A stretch of DNA of 64,000 nucleotides from Nocardia brasiliensis NBRC 14402 (GTDB lineage Bacteria > Actinomycetota > Actinomycetes > Mycobacteriales > Mycobacteriaceae): positions 28,823 to 92,822 of the forward strand of contig NZ_BAFT02000030.1 in the NCBI RefSeq assembly GCF_000308475.2, in the 5' to 3' direction. The stretch's first letter is position 1, and each line of letters begins with the position of its first letter. The notes beneath the pieces were generated by a model that saw only the letters and a list, made by a program, of their open reading frames with translations, did not search any database and was not told the DNA's origin. This document shows positions 25,478-34,668 of this stretch, in pieces. A program made the translations under genes and the position numbers.

Positions 25478-26158
25478 ATGACCCGATCGACGAAACTCGT
25501 TGCCGTGGTGGCATGTACGGCTGCCATCGTGGCCGGCTCGGTCACATCGGCCCAGGCCGACCCGGAACCCGCGGGCCTCCGGTACACCGCGCAGGCCGTC
25601 GGCACTTCGATGACCCTTACCACGGACACAGGCTCCCTCGACACCGCCGACGACCGCCTCGAGATCCGAGACAACGACGGCAACCTGATGGCCGCGTTCC
25701 CGCTCGGCTACTACCGGGACAACCAGCGCTACCCGATCGCCGCCGTCATCGACGGCAACACCGCGACCCTGACCCCGAGCGTCGACCCCGCGACCGCGAC
25801 ACCCGCCCCCGGCACCACCGACCAACTGCACGACGTCGCCCTGGACCCCACCTCCCCCGCGTTCGGCGCCGCCCTGTCGACCTTCTCCACCGTCGTCGGC
25901 ATCGGCACCGCCCTGGGCACCATCATCGGCACCCTCGTCGGCGCGTCCCTCGGTTGCCTCCTCGGCGGCCTCCTCGTCGGCGGCGCCGCCACCCTCCCCA
26001 CCTTCGGCGTCCTCACCATCCCCGGGTTCCTCGGCGGCTGCATCGTCACCGCCATCCCCGGCGCCGCCCTCGGCGCCATAGTCGGCACCATCGCCTTCGG
26101 CGTCCCCGCCATCATCATCGGCGGCATCCTCCTCGCCGGCACCCTCGGTGCGATGTGA
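25478..26158 (+). CDS. Secreted or cell-envelope protein with glycine-zipper C terminus
   Basis: About 226 residues from ATG 25478 (a GTG six bases upstream is also possible). A signal peptide is clear: basic start, hydrophobic core, then SVTSAQA|DPEP. Residues about 30-115 form a soluble beta-rich domain. The last ~90 residues are Gly/Ala/Ile-rich zipper-like segments (GTALGTIIGTLVGASLG, IPGAALGAIVGTIAFG) with two cysteines, probably membrane-inserted. Similar proteins are widespread in Nocardia and Rhodococcus (I think under DUF8020); no role is known. Confidence 0.8.
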   Translation: MTRSTKLVAVVACTAAIVAGSVTSAQADPEPAGLRYTAQAVGTSMTLTTDTGSLDTADDRLEIRDNDGNLMAAFPLGYYRDNQRYPIAAVIDGNTATLTPSVDPATATPAPGTTDQLHDVALDPTSPAFGAALSTFSTVVGIGTALGTIIGTLVGASLGCLLGGLLVGGAATLPTFGVLTIPGFLGGCIVTAIPGAALGAIVGTIAFGVPAIIIGGILLAGTLGAM

Positions 26159-26321
26159 GGCGCGACGCAGAGCCTCGGGCGCTCAACTGCTGTCGTCGGA
26201 TACCCAACTGTCGATTCGACACGACAAAGGGGAATTCCCGCCGAAGGTGTGGCTCCACTTCGTCGGCCGGTCCTGGCGATAGACTGATCGTGCAAGCACT
26301 CTCATCGAGAAGAGACCACAG

Positions 26322-26609
26322 ATGGACCCGACGCACGGCGAGCGGAGATACCACAAGCCTGTCGCCGTCCCGGAAAACCTACACCTCTTGGTCGGTCCGA
26401 CCACCGGCGTCGTCCACCTCCCTGCTCACCTGGATTGGTCCGGTCATGCGGAATACGATCTCGACCGCCCAGGTCGGATCGTCGATCTCTACCGCACGGT
26501 GATCAACGAAGCTGCCAGCGCGAGTGACCTGCACACTTATCTCAACGAATCAGTACTCGAGCGACTCTGGTCCTACATGTGGCTTCCCGTGCAGACCAAA
26601 CTCGCCTGA
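26322..26609 (+). CDS. Small partner protein of an AbiEii-like nucleotidyltransferase module
   Basis: 95 residues from ATG 26322. The block VHLPAHLDWSGHAEYDLDRP, then LYRTVINEAASASDLHTYLN and LERLWSYMWLPVQTKL, follows a pattern I recall from ~95-residue proteins encoded immediately before AbiEii/AbiGii-type nucleotidyltransferases in actinomycetes. A broken nucleotidyltransferase gene does follow, 58 bases downstream. It may be the surviving antitoxin-like half of a decayed module. Confidence 0.65.
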   Translation: MDPTHGERRYHKPVAVPENLHLLVGPTTGVVHLPAHLDWSGHAEYDLDRPGRIVDLYRTVINEAASASDLHTYLNESVLERLWSYMWLPVQTKLA

Positions 26610-26667
26610 GAGAATCGATTTCCCGAGCTCGCCCAACTGAGCCGACTGGCTTCGGCGTACGCGTCCA

Positions 26668-26838
26668 GTGGAGCCACACCATCGCAAACTCGCCGAAATC
26701 GCACTCTCGGTAGCCGGTGACCAGGGCTTCGCGCTGGCCGGAGGTTACGCCATCCGTGTGCACGGTATGGGCGAACGTCCCAGCGGCGACGTCGATCTTT
26801 CACCGACTGGCACCGTCGTGCCGACTTCCCCGGTGCCC
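26668..26838 (+). pseudogene. Truncated, frameshifted AbiEii-like nucleotidyltransferase
   Basis: From GTG 26668 the frame reads like the start of an AbiEii/AbiGii-type nucleotidyltransferase: HRKLAEIALSVAGDQGFALAGGYAIRVHG, then ERPSGDVDL, the GG...DxD-like active site. Right after DVDL one base seems lost: restoring a T gives FTDWHRRADFP, the expected continuation. The similarity stops near 26838, where a minus-strand gene fragment begins. Only about 57 of an expected ~250 codons remain. Confidence 0.65.
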
Positions 26839-27286
26839 GGTCCGCACCCACGACCGCCAGGCTGTCGTGCCGTGGTGGAATTCCTCTGCGCCGCAGCGCT
26901 GTTACCGTCGCAGCTGCCGCTGTCGCGGTGAGTGCGTCGGTTTCGGAGAGCACCAATCGCTGACCGGTGGCAGCGGTGATCGATTGCACGGCAGCCGATT
27001 TCGTCGCGTCGAGCCCCATCAGGAATACCATGGTGATGTGCTCGGGCAGTTCTGAGATGCGCGTGGCGACGGGATATGGGCGACTCGACGTCACCGGGAC
27101 GACCGAGGCTCGAATCGCCGTGTGTTCGGTCAGGAGTGCGGTGTAGTCCTCCATTGCCGTCCAGCACGAGCGACTCGTCCGTTCGTGGAGGCCGCTTCCG
27201 TCCCACACCGCGACCACCGCGACACCGAGGGAATTCGAGGTTGGCGCGACGTCGTGGTTCGTGCCGGAATCGATGTGACTGGTCAT
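26839..27286 (-). pseudogene. 3'-truncated gene fragment, possibly malic-enzyme/NAD-binding related
   Basis: ATG at 27286 begins a frame with good coding character for about 150 codons: LGVAVVAVWDGSG, VATRISELPEHITMVFLMGL, ETDALTATAAAATVTALRRR, LAVVGADRAPG. It then crosses into the broken nucleotidyltransferase sequence and drifts to a stop at 26573. The last segment looks like a Rossmann beta-alpha-beta start, as in actinobacterial malic-enzyme-like proteins, but the match is from memory and weak. The missing 3' part appears deleted at the junction near 26838. Confidence 0.5.
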
Positions 27287-27389
27287 TGCCGATGCCTCGC
27301 TCTCACGGACTCGGGCGCGGACGTGATGTATGGATCTTGGAAAATCCGAAACCAACCGCCAGCGCGCTGAGCGGTGATCGACGGGCGGG

Positions 27390-27770
27390 TCAGCCGCGTC
27401 CGTGACGTCGTTCGTAGGCTTCCCGGGCCGCGGCACCTCGTTGGCGTTCGCGCTGGTCGGCCAGTGCCGGGTCGAGGCCGTGTTTGGCGAGGCGAGCGCG
27501 ACGGTAGACGTACATGAGCGCGGTGGTGAAGTAGATGAGCGGCAGGTACAGCAGTGCCATCATCGCCAGCCCCATCCACAGTGGGCCGGGGATCAGCAGG
27601 AACAGGCACAGCGGCGGAATGATCGGGATCAGGATGCGCAGCAGGTAGCGTCGCGCTGCGCCCGCTCCGGTGAGATCTTGGATCACCCACTCCGACATCG
27701 ATGTCGGCAAGGTGCCGCCGGTGATGTAGCGGATCCGTTGCGTGAGTTTGGGTGTGGTGCGTTCGGTCAT
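27390..27770 (-). CDS. DUF5313 family membrane protein
   Basis: 126 residues from ATG 27770, overlapping the stop of sulP by four bases. Two hydrophobic segments (LLRILIPIIPPLCLFLLIPG and MALLYLPLIYFTTALMYVYR) are followed by a basic, charged tail (LADQRERQRGAAAREAYERR). DUF5313 proteins are actinobacterial and uncharacterised. Coupling to a SulP transporter suggests a small accessory subunit. Confidence 0.82.
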   Translation of the reverse strand: MTERTTPKLTQRIRYITGGTLPTSMSEWVIQDLTGAGAARRYLLRILIPIIPPLCLFLLIPGPLWMGLAMMALLYLPLIYFTTALMYVYRRARLAKHGLDPALADQRERQRGAAAREAYERRHGRG

Positions 27771-29419
27771 GGGGTGCTCCGGGCGAGGGCGGGCGCCAGC
27801 TCCCGGGCACAGGCGATGGCGTCGGGTGTGTGGTCGAACAGGTGTGCCGTGCCTCCGGCGGGCAGCGCGCCGATGGCGGTCAGCCGCCGCTGGTGGTCTT
27901 CGCGCAGGCCCGACATCAACACGATGACGTGGTGGTGTTCGAGTTTGCTGATGGCGTCCTTGAGCACCAGCGCGCCGGTGGTGTCCAGGGCGGTGACGTG
28001 GGACATGCGCAGGATGACGACGTGGACGTCGGAGACCTCGGCGAGTTCGAGCAGGAACCGGTGGGCGGCGGCGAAGAACAGTGGTCCGTCGAGACGGAAG
28101 GCCACGATGTGGTCGTGCAGCAGGTCGTGTTCCTCGGCCAGGTGATCGGTGTCCTCGATCGGCAGTTCGAGCGGGATCTGATGTAGCCGAGCCTCTTTGG
28201 CCACCGACCGCAGTGCGAGCAGCACCGCGATCGCGACCCCGACGGCGACCGCGGTCACCAGGTCGAGCGCGACGGTGACGACGAAGGTAACCGCCATGAT
28301 GGCGGCATCGCCCTTGGACGCCCGGGCGATCGCGGACAGTGACGCGGTCTCGACCATCCGTACGGTCGTCGCCAGCAGCACCCCGGCCAGCGCGGCAAGC
28401 GGAATATCGGCGACCAGTGGCGCGGCCAGGTAGATGATCGCGGCCAGGATGACCGCGTGGGTGAGCGCGGCGAGGCGAGTGCGGGCACCGGAGCGCACAT
28501 TGACCGCGGTGCGGGCGATCGCGCCGGTGGCCGGGACGCCGCCGAACAGGGGTGCGGCGATATTGGCCAGCCCTTGGCCGAGCAGTTCCCGGTCGGGGTT
28601 GTGCCGGGTGCCCACAGCCATGGAATCCGCGGCGGTCGCGGACAGCAGCGACTCCAACGCCGCGAGCGCGGCCACGGCCATCGCGGGCGCGAGTAGCGAA
28701 CCCAGTTGGTCGAGGTGCACGAATCCCAGTGTGGGAGCGGACAACCCGGCCGGCAGTGCGCCGATCGGAGCCAGGTCGAGATCGAACAATCGCGCGGCCA
28801 CGGTGGCGGCTGCCACGGCGATCAACGCGAACGGCAGTTTCGGGAGCCAGCGACCGCCGATCAGCATGATCGCGGCCACGGTGAGCGCGGTGACCAGTGT
28901 CAGGTGATGCGGCCCTGAGATGTATTGGCGCAGTGCATCGATCGCGACCTGCCACACCTTCTCGCCTTCGGCGTGGGTGATGCCGAGGGCGGACGGGAAC
29001 TGCTGCAGCGCAATAACGACCGCGATACCGGCGGTGAAACCCTCGATCACCGGAGCCGGCATGTATCGAACTACCCGTCCGACCCCGGCGACCGCGAGCA
29101 CCACCAGCACGAGGCCGGCCATCAGCCCCACGGCCAGCACCCCGCTCCCCCCATGCCGGTGGAAGATCGGCACCAGGACCACGGTCATGGCGCCGGTCGG
29201 CCCGGACACTTGGAAGCGGGAGCCGCCGAACACCGCAGCCACGATGCCCGCGACGACGGCGGTCGCGAGACCGGCTGCAGCACCGAGCCCGGAGGAGATG
29301 CCGAAACCGAGCGCCAGTGGCAGCGCCACCAGCGCAACGATCAATCCGGACAGCAGGTCCGCTCCCGGGGAGCGGACCGCGGGTTTCCAGTCCGACCAGG
29401 CCGGTAGCAGCGCTCGCAC
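27767..29419 (-). CDS. SulP-family anion transporter with STAS domain
   Basis: 550 residues. The SulP transmembrane part starts with LLSGLIVALVALPLALGFGI and has the family motif GGSRFQVSGPTGAMTVVL. The C-terminal ~120 residues form a STAS domain (VVILRMSHVTALDTTGALVL). SulP proteins carry sulfate, bicarbonate or dicarboxylates. GTG 29419 starts two bases after the pckA stop, so pckA, sulP and DUF5313 are one operon. PEP carboxykinase neighbours favour bicarbonate or C4-dicarboxylate over sulfate, but that is inference. Confidence 0.92.
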   Translation of the reverse strand: MRALLPAWSDWKPAVRSPGADLLSGLIVALVALPLALGFGISSGLGAAAGLATAVVAGIVAAVFGGSRFQVSGPTGAMTVVLVPIFHRHGGSGVLAVGLMAGLVLVVLAVAGVGRVVRYMPAPVIEGFTAGIAVVIALQQFPSALGITHAEGEKVWQVAIDALRQYISGPHHLTLVTALTVAAIMLIGGRWLPKLPFALIAVAAATVAARLFDLDLAPIGALPAGLSAPTLGFVHLDQLGSLLAPAMAVAALAALESLLSATAADSMAVGTRHNPDRELLGQGLANIAAPLFGGVPATGAIARTAVNVRSGARTRLAALTHAVILAAIIYLAAPLVADIPLAALAGVLLATTVRMVETASLSAIARASKGDAAIMAVTFVVTVALDLVTAVAVGVAIAVLLALRSVAKEARLHQIPLELPIEDTDHLAEEHDLLHDHIVAFRLDGPLFFAAAHRFLLELAEVSDVHVVILRMSHVTALDTTGALVLKDAISKLEHHHVIVLMSGLREDHQRRLTAIGALPAGGTAHLFDHTPDAIACARELAPALARSTP

Positions 29420-29421
29420 GG

Positions 29422-31281
29422 TCAGCGCCCCTGGGCGGCGGTGCCGTCCGAAGGCGCCTCGGCGAGAAGAGTTTTCAGCGCGGCCAGCTGCTCACGCAGT
29501 TGTTCGGGCAGCCGGTTGCCGCCGATAGTGGCGTACCAATCGTCGATCGATCCGATTTCGGTCACCCAATCGTCGGTGTTCACCGCGAGCGCGGCGGCGG
29601 CGAGTTCACGCTCGGCGGCGGACAGACCGTCGAGATCGAGGGCCTGCGCGGTCGGCACGTAGCCGATGGGCGTCGTCTCGGCGGGCGCGGTGCCGTCCAA
29701 GCGCTCCAACGCCCATTTCAGCACCCGCACATTGTCACCGAAGCCGGGCCAGAGGAACTTGCCGTCGGCGCTGCGCCGGAACCAGTTGACCTGGAAGATC
29801 TTCGGCAGTTGCGCACCCTCGCGGTCGGCGAGCGAGAGCCAGTGCGCGAAGTAGTCGCCGACGTGATAGCCCAGGAACGGCAGCATGGCCATGGGGTCGC
29901 GGCGCACGACACCGACTTTGCCGGCTGCGGCGGCGGTGGTCTCCGAGGACAATACCGAGGCGGTGAACACTCCGTGGGCCCAGTCGAAGGTTTCGGTCAC
30001 CAGCGGGATGGTGGAGGCGCGGCGGCCGCCGAAGAAGATCGCCGAGATCGGCACGCCAGCGGGGTCGTTCCACTCCGGGGCCACCGAGGGGCACTGTTCG
30101 ATCGGGGTACAGTAACGCGAATTCGGGTGTGCGGCAGTGGTTCCCGAGGCCGGGGTCCAGTCCTTGCCGTGCCAGTCGATCAGGTGGTCCGGTGCTTCGT
30201 CGGTCAGCCCTTCCCACCAGATGTCGCCGTCGTCGGTGCGGGCGGTGTTGGTGAAGATGGAGTTGCCTCGGTCGATGGTGGCGATGGCGTTGGGGTTGGT
30301 CTTGGCTCCGGTTCCCGGTGCGACACCGAAGAATCCGGCTTCGGGGTTCACCGCGTAGAGCCGACCGTCCGCGCCGAAACGCATCCACGCGATGTCGTCA
30401 CCGACCGTTTCGGCTTTCCAGCCCGGGAGTGCGGGTTCGAGCATGGCGAGGTTGGTCTTGCCGCAGGAGGACGGAAACGCCGCCGCGATGTAGTGCGTCT
30501 TACCCTGCGGCGAAGTCAGTTTCAGGATGAGCATGTGCTCGGCCAGCCAGCCCTCGTCGCGCCCGAGCACCGAGGCGATGCGCAGCGCGAAACACTTCTT
30601 GCCCAGCAGCGCGTTGCCGCCGTACCCGGAGCCGTAGCTCCAAATGGTGCGGGCCTCCGGGAAATGTGAGATGTACTTGGTCTTGTCGCACGGCCACGCG
30701 ACATCGTCTTGACCGTCGCCCAGCGGCGCACCCACCGAGTGCAGGCACTTGACGAATTCGGTGTCCACGGTGAGCTTGTCCCACACCGCCGCGCCGGAGC
30801 GGGTCATGATCTGCATGGACGCCGCGACGTACTCCGAATCGGTGATCTGCACACCGAACTTCGGGTCTTCGGCGTTCAAAGGCCCCATGCAGAAGGCGAT
30901 CACGTACATGGTGCGACCGGCCATCGACCCGCGATAATGCTCGGTCATGACGGTGCGCATGTCGACCGGGTCGACCCAGTTGTTCGTCGGCCCGGCATCG
31001 TCCTTGTTCTCTGAACAGATGAACGTCCGGTCCTCCACCCGCGCTACATCCTCCGGGTCGGAGACACACCAGAAGGAGTTCGGCTTCTGCTCCAGCGGCA
31101 CGAACGTGCCCTTGCCCACCAGGATGCCGGTGAGCCGGTCCCACTCCTCGCGGGAGCCGTCGCAGAACACGATGCGCTCTGGTGCGGTGAGTTCGGCGAC
31201 CTCGGCCACCCAGGCGAGCACGCCCTCGTTTTCGGTCGGTGCCGAAGCGGCCCCTGTGACAGCGGTGGACTGATTGGTCAC
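29422..31281 (-). CDS. pckA: Phosphoenolpyruvate carboxykinase (GTP)
   Basis: 619 residues, GTG start at 31281 with AAGGAG upstream. It interconverts oxaloacetate + GTP and PEP + CO2 at the gluconeogenic branch point. Visible motifs are the kinase P-loop [14 protein letters not shown], the catalytic region [20 protein letters not shown], and the purine/metal segment [10 protein letters not shown]. Length is standard for actinobacterial GTP enzymes. It heads the pckA-sulP-DUF5313 operon, and an ArsR gene lies upstream on the same strand. Confidence 0.97.
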   Translation of the reverse strand: MTNQSTAVTGAASAPTENEGVLAWVAEVAELTAPERIVFCDGSREEWDRLTGILVGKGTFVPLEQKPNSFWCVSDPEDVARVEDRTFICSENKDDAGPTNNWVDPVDMRTVMTEHYRGSMAGRTMYVIAFCMGPLNAEDPKFGVQITDSEYVAASMQIMTRSGAAVWDKLTVDTEFVKCLHSVGAPLGDGQDDVAWPCDKTKYISHFPEARTIWSYGSGYGGNALLGKKCFALRIASVLGRDEGWLAEHMLILKLTSPQGKTHYIAAAFPSSCGKTNLAMLEPALPGWKAETVGDDIAWMRFGADGRLYAVNPEAGFFGVAPGTGAKTNPNAIATIDRGNSIFTNTARTDDGDIWWEGLTDEAPDHLIDWHGKDWTPASGTTAAHPNSRYCTPIEQCPSVAPEWNDPAGVPISAIFFGGRRASTIPLVTETFDWAHGVFTASVLSSETTAAAAGKVGVVRRDPMAMLPFLGYHVGDYFAHWLSLADREGAQLPKIFQVNWFRRSADGKFLWPGFGDNVRVLKWALERLDGTAPAETTPIGYVPTAQALDLDGLSAAERELAAAALAVNTDDWVTEIGSIDDWYATIGGNRLPEQLREQLAALKTLLAEAPSDGTAAQGR

Positions 31282-31315
31282 GGCGAGTTCTCCTTCGCAA
31301 AACTGCTAGGTAGTG

Positions 31316-31326
31316 AGTTTAGAAAA
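31316..31326. promoter_or_regulatory. AGTTTAGNAAA motif in the pckA leader
   Basis: AGTTTAGAAAA lies about 35 bases upstream of pckA. The same core, AGTTTAGCAAA, occurs at 31765 upstream of the ArsR gene. Both are AT-rich islands in GC-rich DNA. It is a candidate shared operator for the ArsR protein; two copies are too few to be sure. Confidence 0.35.
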
Positions 31327-31377
31327 GCTGCAATCAGTGAGGACGCGCACACCCCCCGACCGGGTGTGCGGGTTCGT

Positions 31378-31707
31378 TTACGCGGGCTGTTCCAGCGCTT
31401 CGACCTGGCCCGCGACCACGCCGGTGAGGATGGCTCGGGCGGCGGCGAGTAGTTCGGCGACGTCGGAGGTGGTGAGTTCGTAGGTCACCGAGAGCCCTTC
31501 GCGACGGGCGGCGACCAATCCGGCGCGGCGCAGGATCGACAGCTGTTGGGAGAGGTTGGCTGGCTCGACGCCGATCTCGGTGAGCATTTCCGACACGGCG
31601 TGCTCACGCTCGCTGAGCAACTCCAGCACCCGGATGCGCACCGGATGGCCGAGGGTTTTGAAGAAGTCGGCCTTCATCTGATAGAGCGGCCGTTGCAGTC
31701 CTGGCAT
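31378..31707 (-). CDS. ArsR/SmtB-family regulator
   Basis: 109 residues from ATG 31707. Typical ArsR winged helix: FFKTLGHPVRIRVLELLSER, recognition helix EPANLSQQLSILRRAGLV, and wing ARREGLSVTYELT. There are no cysteines at all, so neither the ELCVCDL metal site nor a sulfide-sensing thiol pair is possible. Histidine and acidic residues could still bind metal. It is transcribed toward the pckA-sulP operon and shares a short upstream motif with it. Confidence 0.9.
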   Translation of the reverse strand: MPGLQRPLYQMKADFFKTLGHPVRIRVLELLSEREHAVSEMLTEIGVEPANLSQQLSILRRAGLVAARREGLSVTYELTTSDVAELLAAARAILTGVVAGQVEALEQPA

Positions 31708-31764
31708 GTGCGCGCCACTCCTTCCGCTGACGGCGGGGACCGATGACCGCCCTGTTGATTGCGA

Positions 31765-31775
31765 AGTTTAGCAAA
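31765..31775. promoter_or_regulatory. Candidate ArsR operator
   Basis: AGTTTAGCAAA sits in TTGC-N8-GCAA (31759-31774), a short dyad about 55 bases upstream of the arsR-like gene. The core is repeated upstream of pckA at 31316. Position and symmetry fit autoregulation. Confidence 0.35.
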
Positions 31776-32328
31776 CAGCGCAACTACGCTGACAGCCGCG
31801 TATCGCTCGCGCCGCGAAGCCACCTCACCACAGCCGGGCGCAGCGTGTCCGGGCAGAGGTCGAGGCGACTGACCCCGGCCACGACTGTAAGCGTGTGATG
31901 GTCCAAGCGTGACAGCGCAGTGGACGTCGTGTTCGTTCAGTCGGACCAAACGAATCCCGACACTGTCGGCGGCTGTGCGTGAAGCGCTGTGCGAATCCGC
32001 ACCGCGAGCAACTGCCGACGCGGTGGTCGATGAGTAAAGGTCGACTAGGTTCCTCGATTGCTGATTGCGACCCTATTCGACTGCGATCACATCCCGACAG
32101 ACCACTGGTCGCACCCTTATCCTCACCCATTTTCCCAGGTCGGATCGTTTCGCCGGGAATCGGAATTGCACGGTGCCAGTCAGCCGGGAACATTGCGAGC
32201 CCGTGGGATCAGCCCATGGAGGCCGAAATACCACCGGGGACAGCGCGATTCGGCCTGATCAGAAAGGAAAGCCGCACATTGACTTCTCTGGAAAGCGACG
32301 GTCGCCGACATGGCGCTGTATCGGAGCG
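31776..32328. other. Intergenic stretch without supported genes
   Basis: About 550 bases between the ArsR gene and the end of rlmN. Frames on both strands (for example 31825-32193 minus and 31979-32416 plus) have poor codon use and Arg/Ser-rich products, as expected for non-coding frames. No repeat, tRNA or terminator was found. Confidence 0.5.
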
Positions 32329-33438
32329 CTATCCCTCGGCAGCGAGCTGCCCGCAGGCCGCGGCGATCTCCTGGCCCCGCGTATCACGCACCGTACACGG
32401 CACACCCTGCCCCTGAACCCGCCGAACGAACTCCCGCTCAACAGGTTTCGGACTAGCATCCCACTTGCTGCCCGGTGTCGGATTCAACGGGATCAAGTTC
32501 ACGTGCACCTGGGAACCGAGAGCCTTGTGCAGCTTCTCGCCCAGCATGTCGGCACGCCAGGGCTGATCGTTGACATCCCGAATCAGCGCGTACTCGATCG
32601 ATACACGCCGACCCGACTTATCGGCGTAATAGCGTGCGGCGTCGAGAACTTCGGCGACCGGCCAGCGGTTGTTAACCGGGACCAGGGTATCGCGGAGTTC
32701 ATCATCGGGAGTGTGCAGCGACACCGCGAGAGTGACCGAAAGATCCTCATCAGCCAGCTTGCGAATCGCCGGGGCCAAACCCACCGTCGACACCACCACA
32801 TTCCGCTGCGAAATCCCGAAACCATCCGGCGAGGGCGAGGTAATGCGACGCACAGCGGAAACTACACGCTTGTAGTTGGCCAGGGGCTCACCCATGCCCA
32901 TGAAGACGATGTTGGAGAGTCGGCCGGGGCCGCCGGTGACCTCGCCGTCGCGCATGGCGGCGGCCGCGGCACGGACCTGGTCGACGATTTCGGCGGTGGA
33001 CAGGTTGCGGTTCAGGCCGCCCTGGCCGGTCGCGCAGAACGGGCACGCCATACCGCAGCCGGCTTGGCTGGAGATGCACAGCGTCGCCCGGTCGGGGTAG
33101 CGCATCAGCACGCTTTCGAGCAGCGTGCCATCACCCGCGCGCCACAACGTCTTTCGGGTTTCGCCCGCATCGCAGGCGACGTGCTTGACGACCGACATCA
33201 GCGGCGGGAACAGTGCCGCGCCGATCTTCTCGCGCACCTGCGCGGGCAGGTCGGTCATCTGTTCCGGGTCGGCTTGCAGCCTGCCGTAGTACTGGCGGGC
33301 GATCTGGTCGGCGCGGAACTTCGGCAGTCCCAGCTCCTCGACGGCCGCCCGCCTGCCCTCGGCATCGAGGTCGGCGAGGTGCCGCGGCGGCATGCCACGG
33401 CGCGGAGCATCGAAAACGAGGGGCAGGGAGACGGTCAT
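32329..33438 (-). CDS. rlmN: 23S rRNA (A2503-C2)/tRNA (A37-C2) methyltransferase
   Basis: 369 residues from ATG 33438. RlmN is a radical-SAM enzyme that methylates A2503 of 23S rRNA and A37 of some tRNAs. The radical-SAM cluster cysteines are C128, C132 and C135 ([10 protein letters not shown]). The family segments [15 protein letters not shown] and [20 protein letters not shown] are intact, and the C-terminal [16 protein letters not shown] supplies the catalytic cysteine region. In M. tuberculosis this gene sits next to cdsA; here LapA and a toxin-antitoxin pair separate them. Confidence 0.96.
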   Translation of the reverse strand: MTVSLPLVFDAPRRGMPPRHLADLDAEGRRAAVEELGLPKFRADQIARQYYGRLQADPEQMTDLPAQVREKIGAALFPPLMSVVKHVACDAGETRKTLWRAGDGTLLESVLMRYPDRATLCISSQAGCGMACPFCATGQGGLNRNLSTAEIVDQVRAAAAAMRDGEVTGGPGRLSNIVFMGMGEPLANYKRVVSAVRRITSPSPDGFGISQRNVVVSTVGLAPAIRKLADEDLSVTLAVSLHTPDDELRDTLVPVNNRWPVAEVLDAARYYADKSGRRVSIEYALIRDVNDQPWRADMLGEKLHKALGSQVHVNLIPLNPTPGSKWDASPKPVEREFVRRVQGQGVPCTVRDTRGQEIAAACGQLAAEG

Positions 33439-33561
33439 AGTTCCCCCATTCTCCCATCTGGGCGAATGCGCCGCACACTCGCCCGCTCCAGCCGGACGAC
33501 ATGCCCAGTTCGTTGCCAGGAAATACGTGTGGTTGTAATAGCAGTGGGTAATGATCGACCC

Positions 33562-33654
33562 ATGTCGACCAATCCTGACCACCTGCCGGAGCCCGATCCC
33601 GATCTGACGGACGAGCGCACCGCCCCCACCCCGACCCGGTCGCCCCACCTGTGA
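33562..33654 (+). CDS. Short upstream ORF overlapping the LapA gene (30 residues)
   Basis: ATG 33562 opens a 30-codon frame, [20 protein letters not shown] followed by PTPTRSPHL, ending in CTGTGA. That stop overlaps the GTG start of the LapA-like gene. The Pro/Asp-rich sequence is like the disordered N-terminal tails of actinobacterial LapA proteins, so the frame may be a coupled leader or the displaced N terminus of LapA after a one-base change. Confidence 0.4.
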   Translation: MSTNPDHLPEPDPDLTDERTAPTPTRSPHL

Positions 33655-33935
33655 CAACCGGGCCGACGACCACGGTTCCGACCAAGCACCGCCAGTCGCT
33701 GTCGTCACGCACGGGCAACACCTGGGTGGCCTTGATCGCCGGCGCACTGATCCTGATCGTCCTGCTGGTCTTCATCCTGCAGAACCTCGACCAGGTGAAC
33801 GTGGGCCTGTTCTTCTGGCATTTCTCGCTGCCGCTCGGTGTCGCGGTCCTGCTGTCGGTGATCGGCGGCGCACTCGTCATGGCCCTCGTCGGCGGTGTCC
33901 GCATCCTCCAATTGCGCCGCGCAGCCAAGAAGTAG
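33651..33935 (+). CDS. LapA-domain (DUF1049) membrane protein
   Basis: 94 residues from GTG 33651. Two membrane helices ([20 protein letters not shown] and [20 protein letters not shown]) flank the DUF1049 hallmark [19 protein letters not shown], with a basic end LQLRRAAKK. In proteobacteria LapA helps regulate lipopolysaccharide synthesis; actinobacterial members lack that context and are unassigned. It converges on the AbiEii-like toxin gene with one base between. Confidence 0.85.
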   Translation: MTTGPTTTVPTKHRQSLSSRTGNTWVALIAGALILIVLLVFILQNLDQVNVGLFFWHFSLPLGVAVLLSVIGGALVMALVGGVRILQLRRAAKK

Positions 33936-33936
33936 G

Positions 33937-34668
33937 TCACCGCGCCAGCGCCCGCACCAGTGCGCGGATTCGAGCAGGGTTCCCGCTCCACTTCCGCAAG
34001 GCCTGCCCGGGCCGGTCGAAGTACTCCTGCAACAAGCCGAGCGCTTCGGTGAACGTGGCCCCTTCGGGCCACCGGCCGCCGTCTGCATAACTGCACTCCA
34101 GCAGTCGGCCGATGTCTTCGGCGTCGCGCGGTACCCGCCGCTGCAGATAGCCGAACACCTTGATACAGAGCGCGGTTGCCACGCCGGGGATCGCGACCCG
34201 CGCCGAGAGGCGGCTGCCGTCGGTCAGGGTGGCCGCGAGCGCGATCCAGATCGGCTCCTGTGCCAAGGCGACGTGGACCGCCGGGATCCCGTTCACCGCA
34301 ATGGGACCCGCGTCGAGATCGGGTACGTGCCGATTGGTGAACGAGGGAGCGAGCAGGTCGATGGTCGCGAATGTCCCGCCGACCGATCGCTCGAATCTGT
34401 TGCCGGACCGGGGATTGTCGTAACCGAGCAGACGTAGGCGGTCCAAGAGCGCACCGCCGCGAATGCTGACCAGTTCGACGGCGAGGTCGGCGTCCCTGGT
34501 CGCCCGCAACGGCACCGACACGCCTGTGCGCAGGACGTGCAGATTGACCATGTGCCCGCCGATCACCGCCCAGGAACCCGACGCCACCGCGGCGCCGGCG
34601 GCATCGGCCAGCGCAACGTACGCACCGTCTTCCGCGCGAGATCCGCTGACGACATTCAGCTCGTACAC
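33937..34668 (-). CDS. AbiEii-like nucleotidyltransferase (putative toxin)
   Basis: 243 residues, GTG start at 34668 overlapping the upstream gene by 13 bases. The nucleotidyltransferase core is visible: WAVIGGHMVNLHVLR, then TRDADLAVE (GG...DxD type), with a later IDLLAP strand. AbiEii/MenT-type toxins transfer nucleotides to tRNA or other targets and block translation. The upstream gene has a winged-helix antitoxin layout, so the pair forms a type IV-like (AbiE) toxin-antitoxin module. Confidence 0.78.
   Translation of the reverse strand: MYELNVVSGSRAEDGAYVALADAAGAAVASGSWAVIGGHMVNLHVLRTGVSVPLRATRDADLAVELVSIRGGALLDRLRLLGYDNPRSGNRFERSVGGTFATIDLLAPSFTNRHVPDLDAGPIAVNGIPAVHVALAQEPIWIALAATLTDGSRLSARVAIPGVATALCIKVFGYLQRRVPRDAEDIGRLLECSYADGGRWPEGATFTEALGLLQEYFDRPGQALRKWSGNPARIRALVRALAR

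Noticed and set aside
25468..26502. 344-codon plus-strand frame rich in Arg and His
   Set aside because: Overlaps the secreted zipper protein in another frame. The long RRR/HHRH runs are typical of a frame-shifted GC-rich gene.
31825..32193. 122-codon minus-strand frame between arsR and rlmN
   Set aside because: Poor codon use, Arg/Ser/Cys-rich product, no SD and no recognisable fold.
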